In this document: positions 44,542-52,495 of the stretch, piece by piece
Layout: every line of letters starts with the position of its first letter
Numbering within the stretch: the first letter of the stretch is position 1
NCBI GenBank assembly: GCA_963847085.1
Contig: CAWJYO010000011.1
Location: 783,703 to 847,702 of the forward strand
DNA from: Ilyomonas sp963847085
GTDB lineage: Bacteria; Bacteroidota; Bacteroidia; Chitinophagales; Chitinophagaceae
Length of the DNA: 64,000 bases
Direction: 5' to 3'
The notes under the pieces: model-generated
Databases searched by the model: none
The model's input: only the letters and a program-made list of their open reading frames with translations
What the model was told of the DNA's origin: nothing
Translations under genes and position numbers: made by a program

Positions 44542-47511
44542 TTAAAAAGTAAGGTTTGCACTTAGTGTATAAGTCCTCGGACGTGGATAAATTACATTGT
44601 CTATGCCGCTGTACACTTCAGGGTCAATGCCCGGATATTTGGTAACGGTAAATACATTCTGGCAATAAGCACCTACCGATAATCTTGCTTTTTTATTAAT
44701 GATACTGCCAACATTATAACTCAAACCAAGATTATCCATTTTTAAAAATGAGGCATTGTAAATGTAATAGTCCGACTGGCGCTGATAAGTTACAAAACCT
44801 GCGTCGAGCGCGGCTTTGGGAACATTCTGGATAAAGCCATTCGGGCTGATGATGGTTGCTGTATTACCATTTCCTGCATAAACCTGGTTATACAAATAGT
44901 TGCCAATACTGGCGCGAAGAACCGTGCTCAAAGTCCATTGTCTGTAAGAAACAGAAGTAGAAAAACCCATCTTTACCGGAGCAAACGGACTCTTATAACG
45001 ATACAAGTCTTTGCTGTTGATTACGCCATCGCGGTTCAAATCGGCATACAAACCTTCTATTGGTTTTCCATTTGCATCGTACACTTGTTTGTAAACATAA
45101 AATGCATACGGTGTATAGCCAACCGAATTGATTTGTACCTGCGTGTTCTGCACATCTACGCCTGGTCCTGTAAGATTACCAACGAACGTCGAATCGTTGG
45201 CTTTGGTAAGCCTGGTTATTTTACGTTCGGTATAAGAAAAATTGTACGAAAAACTCCAGCTAAAGTTTTTGTTTTGCACTGGTGTTGCGTTGAGGGTTAC
45301 TTCAACACCTTTGCTGTTCATATCGCCAACGTTATCAGTAATGATATTGGTGAAGTTCGTGCCAGCCGCAAGGTTTAACGAGTTCAGCAAGTTGGTTGTT
45401 TTTCTGGTATAAACATCCACCGTTGCCGAAATGCGGTTTTTCAACAATCCAATATCAATGCCTGCATTGTAAGCGGCGGTTTGCTCCCATTTAATGTCGC
45501 TGGCATAAGCAACCGGTGTATAAGGTGGATAGAATGTGTTGCCAAACTGATATTGCGATGTTGAGGATGCTGCATAATAAGCAGGCAGGTAAGAATAATT
45601 GGCAATGCCTTCCTGCTGACCCGTTACACCATAGCTCAAGCGCAATTTCAAATCGGATATGGCTCTTATATTTTTCAGGAAATTTTCCTGGTTAATGCGC
45701 CAGGTCAATGCTGCGGAAGGAAATACACCCCATCTGTCTGCCGGTGCAAAGCGAGAGGAGCCATCGGTACGGATTGAACCCGATAAAATGTACTTGCTGT
45801 CAAAAGTGTAAATCAAACGTCCGTAATATGAGATAAGCGTATTTCGTTCAATATCGGTTGGATATTGCGGTTTGGATGTTGAAATAGTATCACCATTTAA
45901 AAAATAAGAATAATAGTTGAACGTTTCGGGTTTGTTATCATAATAGCCGTAACCTGCAACCGCATTGATATTGCTTTTGATTGACTTAATATCTTTTATG
46001 TAATTCAAATAAAATTCGCCTACCGTATTCAACGTTGTTTGCTTGTATTGGGTAGTGCTACCTTTATAAGAATAGCTGCTGTTGCCTTGCCGTGAACTAT
46101 CAACCAAAACATTGCCATGACCTACCGAAGCATCATAACCCAAATTCAAATTGGCATGAAGATCAGGCAGGAAGTGAAATTTATAATCGAACTGAATGTT
46201 ACCAAAACTGCGGCTTACATAGCCTTTGCTATTATACTGATTTAATAATGCAACAGGGTTTGATGTAGCGTTTGGATTATAAGTGCCGTTTGATTGTAAC
46301 CATTCGTAATAACTGCCTTTACTATTATAAACAGGTTGTGTAGGATCGAAAGCAATAGCACTGCCGATAGCCGATTGATTAGCAAAACGATCTTGTGATA
46401 AAGTACCTTTTAAATTGATATCAATTTTTAAATGATTGTCGAATAACATGGGCGTAAGATTTACACTCACTGTTCCACGTTTTAGCAAATCGGTTTTTAA
46501 AGTACCTTCCTGTGTTAAAAAACCCAATGATACGCGATAAGGCAAGTTCTTCACCGCACCTGCAATGCTCAGGTTATTATCCGAAGTAATTGCGTTTTGA
46601 TAAATTTGTTTTTGCCAGTTTGTATTGGCAGTGCCCAGCAATGCTTTTTGTGCAGCCGTTGCTCCATTGGCTGGATTGTTCACAAAGCTGCGTATTTCAT
46701 CAGCCGATAAAGTATTCACTTCTTTAGCAATCGTTCCCACCGAAAGGTTGGTTACAAAATTAATTTGCGGCTTGCCCCTGCGTCCGCGTTTGGTGGTGAT
46801 AATGATAACACCGTTGGATGCACGCGAACCATAAATGGCAGTGGAAGCGGCATCTTTTAAAACGGTCATGGTTTCAATATCATTCGGATTGATAAGTGCC
46901 AACTGGTTAGAAGCACCGGAAATTCCATTCGGGCTTAAAGGTATCCCATCCACAATAATCAAAGGATCGTTGCTGGCATTTAGCGATGCGCCTTCACGAA
47001 TGCGAATTACGCTACCAGCGCCAGGTGCGCCACCATTGGAAGTAACCGAAACGCCCGCTACTTTGCCCGCAATCAATTGGTCGGGCGAAGTGATGGTTCC
47101 CTTCTGAAAATCTTTAGTAGTAACCGTTGAAATTGCACCGGTAACGTCTTTGCGCTGCTGCGTTCCATAACCAATTACCACTACATCTGCCAGTGAAGAA
47201 ATAATAGGCGTTAATTGCGCATTCACTACGTCGCCGGTGATAGGAACTTCAAGCGAACCGTAATTAATTGAGGTAAAAACAAGTGTTGCTGCACTTGCCG
47301 GAGCATGTAGCGAGAAAGTTCCGTCCTGCTTCGTTTGTGTGCCAATTGTGGTTCCTTTTACCAGCACTGATACATTGGCCAATACGCGGTCGGCTGTATC
47401 GGTAACCGTGCCTGTAATGTTTCGGGTTTGTGCTTGGGCAGGCATTACAAAACTGCATGCTACACCCATCATAAAAGCTGTGAGCCAGGGTAGCTTTTTA
47501 AGATTCATCAT
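44542..47511 (-). CDS. SusC/RagA-family TonB-dependent receptor of the galactan locus
   Basis: The product has 989 residues from ATG 47511 (MMNLKKLPWLTAFMMGVACS); a longer upstream extension lacks sense before the signal peptide. It has CarboxypepD_reg-like (ITGTVTDTADRVLANVSVLV), plug (DVVVIGYGTQQRKDVTGAIS; DPLIIVDGIPLSPNG; LKDAASTAIYGSRASNGVII) and barrel domains ending YTLSANLTF. It imports galactan oligosaccharides across the outer membrane with TonB energy. It is the first gene of the susC-susD-susE-susF-GH53-GH2/GH53 series, all on the minus strand. No frame break. Confidence 0.95.
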   Translation of the reverse strand: MMNLKKLPWLTAFMMGVACSFVMPAQAQTRNITGTVTDTADRVLANVSVLVKGTTIGTQTKQDGTFSLHAPASAATLVFTSINYGSLEVPITGDVVNAQLTPIISSLADVVVIGYGTQQRKDVTGAISTVTTKDFQKGTITSPDQLIAGKVAGVSVTSNGGAPGAGSVIRIREGASLNASNDPLIIVDGIPLSPNGISGASNQLALINPNDIETMTVLKDAASTAIYGSRASNGVIIITTKRGRRGKPQINFVTNLSVGTIAKEVNTLSADEIRSFVNNPANGATAAQKALLGTANTNWQKQIYQNAITSDNNLSIAGAVKNLPYRVSLGFLTQEGTLKTDLLKRGTVSVNLTPMLFDNHLKIDINLKGTLSQDRFANQSAIGSAIAFDPTQPVYNSKGSYYEWLQSNGTYNPNATSNPVALLNQYNSKGYVSRSFGNIQFDYKFHFLPDLHANLNLGYDASVGHGNVLVDSSRQGNSSYSYKGSTTQYKQTTLNTVGEFYLNYIKDIKSIKSNINAVAGYGYYDNKPETFNYYSYFLNGDTISTSKPQYPTDIERNTLISYYGRLIYTFDSKYILSGSIRTDGSSRFAPADRWGVFPSAALTWRINQENFLKNIRAISDLKLRLSYGVTGQQEGIANYSYLPAYYAASSTSQYQFGNTFYPPYTPVAYASDIKWEQTAAYNAGIDIGLLKNRISATVDVYTRKTTNLLNSLNLAAGTNFTNIITDNVGDMNSKGVEVTLNATPVQNKNFSWSFSYNFSYTERKITRLTKANDSTFVGNLTGPGVDVQNTQVQINSVGYTPYAFYVYKQVYDANGKPIEGLYADLNRDGVINSKDLYRYKSPFAPVKMGFSTSVSYRQWTLSTVLRASIGNYLYNQVYAGNGNTATIISPNGFIQNVPKAALDAGFVTYQRQSDYYIYNASFLKMDNLGLSYNVGSIINKKARLSVGAYCQNVFTVTKYPGIDPEVYSGIDNVIYPRPRTYTLSANLTF

Positions 47512-48071
47512 GTGCGTTGTTTTTATAAAAATTTGAGGTAATTGGCAACAAATAACTTTTGTTTTTGCACCTTTTTTCAAACCAGAAGTTGACATTGAAA
47601 AATGAAGAAATCAGCAATCGTTATCAAGCAATCATTTCTTTTTGCAAATGTGTATATTTAACACAATACCAAAAAGTTTTTTCTTATTTTTCTTTTTATT
47701 AAGATAAAAAACCTGATTGCACTCTGAAATGTATGATCCTTAGAGTTTTTATTTTTTAGAAGTATTTGATAAGCATTTATGCGGAAGTACCGAATAATGA
47801 AACAACCACCCTCATACATGTAAGAGCACAACCAAAGTAAAGATGATGATGAACAGAAAAAACAAAATACATTTTTATGGGACGAGCTGTAGGAATTCTT
47901 GTTGATCGCCTGTTGTGTCACTCACTTGTACGTTCTGAAATGAATTGAGCTTGTGGGTGAGTACTACATTGTAATTTCAAAACGGCAAAGACGCTAAAAA
48001 ATTTGTGCAAAAACAAAGACAGATCAGTTTTCAGAAATTATCTATCTTCTAAAAAGAAAAACAATTCCGGT
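47512..48071. other. gene-free AT-rich spacer upstream of the galactan locus
   Basis: About 560 bases without a credible gene. It must hold the promoter for the susC operon. Two copies of the 11-base motif lie here (47558-47568, 48007-48017). No regulator gene for the locus (hybrid two-component, AraC or anti-sigma) is adjacent. Confidence 0.6.
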
Positions 48072-48120
48072 AAAAACAAAAAGCCTTCTCAAAATAGGTT
48101 TGAGAAGGCTTTTTGTTTTT
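48072..48120. terminator. bidirectional terminator, 22-bp perfect stem
   Basis: The arms at 48072-48093 and 48099-48120 are exactly complementary around ATAGG. They begin AAAAACAAAAAGCC and end GGCTTTTTGTTTTT. It lies 12 bases past the stop of the phosphorylase gene. The outer arms carry the AAAAACAAA core of the recurrent motif. Confidence 0.88.
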
Positions 48121-48131
48121 ATCGGAAAAAT

Positions 48132-49797
48132 TTACTGCTCTTTATTGTACATCAGCTCATAATACTCATTCGCCATGCGGTTGCTATCAAACTGAAAGCG
48201 AACATCGCGCATACCATTTTTAATGATCTGCCGCCATGTGTCTTTGTTTTCATAATACATCGGCAGTATCTGGTTTTCCAGCATGTCATAAATGGTATCC
48301 AAATCGTATTTGTCCTGTTCCAAAACGTGCATGTTTTCATAATCGGCTTTTGGAACTACAAAGCCATTATTGCCATGGTCAATAAATTCTGGAATCCATC
48401 CATCGTCGGTTGAAAAATTTACGGCTCCGTTCATAGCCGCCGTCATGCCACTGGTGCCTGATGCTTCGCGTGGCACACGTGGATTGTTCAGCCAAATGTC
48501 AGCAGCTTGTTTCAATCTTTTGCTCAAGTGCCAGTTCATAACCCACTAACACCGCAACATTCTTATAACTTTTGCTTAGTTGCACCAAGTTATTGAAAGT
48601 TGAAATGGCTGGATAATCGAGCGGATAAGGCTTGCCTGCCCAGATAATTTGAACAGGATATTCTGTGCTCGCCATCAGTTTATTAAAACGTTCTCTATCC
48701 TGCGCTAAATAAATCGGCGCGTTTGTAACCTGCAAAACGGCGTGCCCAAACAATGGTAAACGCATTCGGGTCAAACAATTTTCCGGTTTGGTCGGCAACA
48801 ATATCAAAAGCTCTTTTCTTTAAATATACTTTTCTGTCATCAAAGCCAGCATCATCATGCTCTTCGGCAAAACGATACAATTGTTTATCTGCCCAATACC
48901 TGTAATTCTGCGCGTTGGTGATAGAAATAATCGGGCAAATGTTATCGTACTTGCTCCACAATTCGCGTGCCACTTCACCATGCAGTTTCGATACGCCATT
49001 TGCCAAATGTGCAAAACGCAAAGCCGCTAATGAATGATTAAACTGATCGTCATAAGTGCCGGTTATTTTACGCACTTCGTCAATGCTCAATCCGCAGAAA
49101 TAGCTCATTTTATGGCACAAATACAATATCATGTTTTTCGTTGCCGGCTTCTTCAGGCGTATGCGTTGTAAAAACAAGATGTTGCTTTAATGTTTCAAGC
49201 TTTTAAATTTATTCAGTACAATAAAAAGCAGCCGATAAGCCATGTGCTTCATTCAAATGATATAGGTCAGGATTAAAGCCCAATTCATCCACCAGCTTGG
49301 CACCGCCAACACCCAGCAAAATAAACTGCGCTACTTTGGTGGCAACATTGGCATCATACAAGCGATGAGAAATGGTTTGTGATACATAATCATTTTCAGG
49401 CAGATCGGTGCTTAATAAAAACATCGGTGCACTGTTGAATGTTTTAGGGTCGAGATACTAGGCTTTTATCCACACCGGCGTGTTCATGAATTAAAATCTG
49501 AAACTTGATGCCGGTATCTTCCAAGAAGCTATACATTTTTTCCATCCAGGTTACCTGCAGGGTTTGATCCTGGTTGCGTGCCTGGTCGTAATATCCATAC
49601 TTCCACAAAATGCCAATGCCAATTAGATTTTGCCCTAATTCGTTAGCACTGCGCATGTGCGAACCAGCTAAAAAGCCTAAACCCCCGCTATAAATTTTTA
49701 AGGGCTGATGGACGGCAAACTCCATTGAGAAGTAAGCAACTTTTTTGGTATAACGCTCATCAATAGTATAGGGAACTTCAAACTGTCTAAAATTCAT
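48132..49797 (-). CDS. alpha-glucan phosphorylase family protein, several frameshifts
   Basis: A protein of about 555 residues in five pieces. It opens at ATG 49797 with KVAYFSMEFAVHQPLKIYSG then GGLGFLAGSHMRSANELG. The later pieces read LGVGGAKLVDELGFNPDLYH; VSKLHGEVARELW and FTIVWARRFAGYKRADL; WAGKPYPLDYPAI; and WLNNPRVPREASGTSGM, TAAMNGAVNFSTDDGWIP. At least four indels are needed, yet every family motif is present, so error is likelier than decay. The family splits glycogen or maltodextrin with phosphate. At the site where classic phosphorylases bind pyridoxal phosphate (EASGTSGMK), this protein has Thr instead of Lys, so activity may differ. Confidence 0.8.
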
Positions 49798-50060
49798 ATT
49801 TCTATTTTTAATGCCTAAAAAGGTGGCGCAAGATAACAAAATGTAGTTTGCACACATTTAAATTTCGCTTAATAAAAATAAATCCAACTTCTTTACTCTA
49901 ATTATTGAAAAACAGTCTCAGGTTTGTTTTTATACATTTTTTGAAATGGCTCGTAACTAATGATTGTATAAAAAAGCGTCTTGCTTACATCAAACTTTGC
50001 TTCATGGCAGCCGTCCTTTAAATTTTATAACAAAAGCAACTCCGATAAAAATCGGACAAA
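49798..50060. other. gene-free spacer
   Basis: AT-rich stretch upstream of the phosphorylase gene with no coding signal seen; the phosphorylase promoter should lie here. A short perfect hairpin TCCGAT-AAAA-ATCGGA sits at 50041-50056. Confidence 0.4.
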
Positions 50061-50085
50061 ACAAAAAACCCGCCTTGCGGCGGGT
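50061..50085 (-). terminator. rho-independent terminator of the protease gene
   Basis: Read on the minus strand, ACCCGCC-GCAA-GGCGGGT (50085-50068) is followed by a T-run (50067-50061). It is a GC-rich 7-bp stem 35 bases after the protease stop. Confidence 0.85.
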
Positions 50086-50119
50086 AAAACCTATTATAAA
50101 AAACAATTGTCTTTGATGA

Positions 50120-51221
50120 TTAATTGTACACTTTTACCTGATAAACGTAATCAGACACGCGCTTGATTTGCTGCTCTCTGTCGAGCTTTTTCAAAGCCGA
50201 TGTTTGCGGCATCTTAATACTTTGATAAGAAGTATCCTCTTTTTTCAAATCGTTCAGCATATCATAAATACCGTTTGATTTTACGGCAAAAACAACACCT
50301 TCCGCGCCGGCTTCGCGGGCACTTAAAATACCAACTACTTCACCGTTTTTATTCAGTACCGGACCACCTGAATTACCAGGGTTGGCAGGTAATGAAATTT
50401 GCAAACTTGAAGTATCGCCATCATGTCCTGAAGTGGCGCTGATATAACCAGAATTATAAACAATAATATCCCGCGGATAACCCAACGTATACACGTCAGA
50501 GCCTAAATTAAAGCTGCTATGCTTGAACGAATAAGGCAACGAAGCTATCGGCTTGAAAGCTTTATCATCTATTTTCAAAAGAGCCAGATCACGGTCGGCA
50601 TCAATATAAGCGATGGTAGCAGTAAGGTCTTGTCCATTGTTATTTACCACTACTCCTTTGCCTTTTAACACGTGCGCATTGGTAATTAAATAACCTCTGC
50701 CATCAATTAAAAAACCTGTGCCACCGGTGGTGTAAGTATGTGCAGCAGGAAGGTTCTGATTCTTTTTGATTTCAGCATTTAAAACATTGGTCTTATTTTC
50801 CAGCACATTTATTTTTTTGCTCAACTCCTGCACATCGCTTTTGGTGAGCGTAGCCGGTGAAAGTTGTGTAATCAAGCAGACTGATTAACAATGCTGTAAT
50901 GCCGGCAATTGAAGCAGCGATGGCAGTAACCCGTTTATATTTCGTCCATAACTGAAGCACTTTTCCTTTTGCAGGAATTTCGGAACCTTCGTTGATATTG
51001 CCTTCTTCCACTAAATTGTCGTGAATGTTATTGAGTGTATGCATCAGGTTTTTCTTACCGGCATACATATCCATTTGTTGCAAAAACAAACGGTGTTCCA
51101 CTACCATCTGGTCAATTTCAGGGGTATTTTTACGAAGCTGCTGAAAGTATTTTTTTTCTTCCGGAAGCATCGTACCGTTCAGGTATCGTTCAATACTATC
51201 TAATAATTGCATGTCTTCCAT
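50120..51221 (-). CDS. membrane-anchored trypsin-like protease with anti-sigma-like N-terminus, one frameshift
   Basis: About 367 residues once two overlapping frames are joined near 50,875. The N-terminal 90 residues (MEDMQLLDSIERYLNGTMLP, then FQQLRKNTPEIDQMVVEHRL) resemble the cytosolic part of ECF anti-sigma factors. One membrane segment follows (VTAIAASIAGITALLISLL), then a coiled coil (KKINVLENKTNVLNAEIKKN) and an S1C protease domain. The protease triad is His in YLITNAHVLKG, Asp in DADRDLALLKI and Ser in PANPGNSGGPVLN. There is no PDZ domain. The start overlaps the sigma-factor stop by one base (TAATG), so translation is coupled. A membrane protease that holds or senses for its sigma factor is inferred. 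Confidence 0.85.
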
Positions 51222-51835
51222 TACTCACCTATGTTATATTGGGCGAAAAATAATTTTTTAAGTCGCATCAGGCATTTGTACTTCTGCGTTTTTGCATTAT
51301 CGGCATTGGTATAACCAAAGTCGGCAGCAATTTCGTGCATTCCCTTCTTCTGTAAGTAGAACGATTCCAGTAAACTTTTGCAAGGCTCGCCAAGGCTGTT
51401 CAAGGCCCGATCCATGATTACAAAATCGGCGTTCTTCTTTTCGTGTATTTCCAAATCCTCTTCTACCGCTACCGTTGTTTCTTCAAAATTTTCAGGCTGC
51501 GAAACATATCTGCCCATCTGCTGAAGCCGCTTCAACCAAAGACGCCGGCAAACCGAATACAGATAGGTTTTAATCTGGCTTGTAAGTACAAATGAATCGC
51601 TTTTTGCTTTGTCGTAAAGCGTAATCATCGCCTCCTGAAAAATATCTCTTGCCTCGTCGTAGGAGCCATTGTTATTAAGAATAAAAGCCTGAACCATTTT
51701 AAAGTTCTCTTTATAAATGGTTTCGATGGCTTTTGAATCGTTGTTGGCTAACCCGCGTAAGAGAAGCTGTTCATTAACTTCAGGTTTCACTCGCTGATGT
51801 AATTTTAATACAGTTGGGCGATAAAAGTAACCCAA
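51221..51835 (-). CDS. ECF-type RNA polymerase sigma factor
   Basis: The product has 204 residues. Region 2 (IETIYKENFKMVQAFILNNN, ARDIFQEAMITLYDKA, QIKTYLYSVCRRLWLKRL) and region 4 (ALNSLGEPCKSLLESFYLQK, MHEIAADFGYTNADNAKTQK, CLMRLKKLF) are clear. The N-terminus before EVNEQLLLRGLANNDSKA may be non-coding, and a GTG a few codons in could be the start. It overlaps by one base with the protease/anti-sigma-like gene that follows, and probably controls a stress regulon including this operon. Confidence 0.92.
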   Translation of the reverse strand: MGYFYRPTVLKLHQRVKPEVNEQLLLRGLANNDSKAIETIYKENFKMVQAFILNNNGSYDEARDIFQEAMITLYDKAKSDSFVLTSQIKTYLYSVCRRLWLKRLQQMGRYVSQPENFEETTVAVEEDLEIHEKKNADFVIMDRALNSLGEPCKSLLESFYLQKKGMHEIAADFGYTNADNAKTQKYKCLMRLKKLFFAQYNIGE

Positions 51836-51939
51836 ATGCGGCGCAAAAATTGTTTTCAGAAATATTTTAAAAAGGCGGGTTACTTTTTTTTCGTTGGCGT
51901 ATAAATATCAAATTCACTTACACAAAAACATTCACAACA

Positions 51940-52140
51940 ATGAAAAAGCTTTTATTGGTTTTAGCAATCGGCGCTTTTGCAGCCTGCGGTTCTGGTACAG
52001 GAGATACTACTACAAGAGATTCTTCTACTACAACTACTGCTACCGACAGCACTACTGTAGCACCTGCTCAGCCTGATACTTCGAAGACAACAGTTGATAC
52101 TGGCTCAATGAAGATGAAGAAAGATTCTACTAAGATGTAA
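51940..52140 (+). CDS. small Thr/Ser-rich lipoprotein
   Basis: 66 residues: MKKLLLVLAIGAFAACGSG with lipobox FAAC, then a low-complexity Thr/Ser/Asp tail (TTTRDSSTTTTATDSTTV) and a Lys/Met-rich end. It is likely a surface or periplasmic lipoprotein of the coproporphyrinogen-unrelated 'TDTT' kind seen often in this phylum; no function is known. It is divergent from the ECF sigma gene and ends in a good terminator. Confidence 0.75.
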   Translation: MKKLLLVLAIGAFAACGSGTGDTTTRDSSTTTTATDSTTVAPAQPDTSKTTVDTGSMKMKKDSTKM

Positions 52141-52224
52141 TTTTTGGAGTTATTTATATGCGGTTAACCGCTTGCCAACCTTAATAACTCTATAACTTTT
52201 TTATATGGCAAGCAATCGTTAGAG

Positions 52225-52256
52225 GCCGTCCCTATTCTTAGGGAGGGCTTTTTTAT
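52225..52256 (+). terminator. rho-independent terminator of the small lipoprotein gene
   Basis: GCCGTCCCTA (52225-52234) pairs with TAGGGAGGGC (52239-52248), with one mismatch, and is followed by TTTTTT. Confidence 0.8.
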
Positions 52257-52260
52257 TGTA

Positions 52261-52333
52261 AATGGTTAATGGTTAATTGGGATGTTGTAGAAGCAAAAAA
52301 TTTGAATTAGCTATTAACCATTTACCATTAACT
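52261..52333. repeat. heptad inverted repeat (AATGGTT/ATTAACC units)
   Basis: AATGGTT AATGGTT AATTGGG (52261-52281) faces ATTAACC ATTTACC ATTAACT (52313-52333). It has the same head-to-head heptad design as the repeats after gldA and porW, but with a different unit. It lies between convergent genes. Confidence 0.6.
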
Positions 52334-52337
52334 ATAC

Positions 52338-52487
52338 TCATTCTCTCCCGCTCGCCAAACCACTGGCAAGCAAGCCGATGACGATTCCAATAATCAAACC
52401 TGCCCTAACATTTTTTATGGCAAAACCAATAGCAACACCCAGAATTACCAAAAACCAAATGCTTACTTCTCTCCTCTTCATTTTCAT
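52338..52487 (-). CDS. 49-residue glycine-zipper-like membrane protein
   Basis: ATG 52487 opens a 49-codon frame ending TGA at 52338-52340. A basic N-terminus (MKMKRREVS) is followed by two hydrophobic stretches (IWFLVILGVAIGFAI and GLIIGIVIGLLASGLASG) with Gly/Ala-rich spacing. It starts 8 bases after the stop of the PIG-L gene and must be cotranscribed with it. No named family recalled; size and topology suggest a small inner-membrane protein. Confidence 0.7.
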   Translation of the reverse strand: MKMKRREVSIWFLVILGVAIGFAIKNVRAGLIIGIVIGLLASGLASGRE

Positions 52488-52495
52488 TCCTTCAT

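Noticed and set aside
47658..47921. 87-codon frame in the spacer before the galactan SusC gene
   Set aside because: AT-rich, no ribosome binding context, no family resemblance, low-complexity Lys/Phe/Ser composition.
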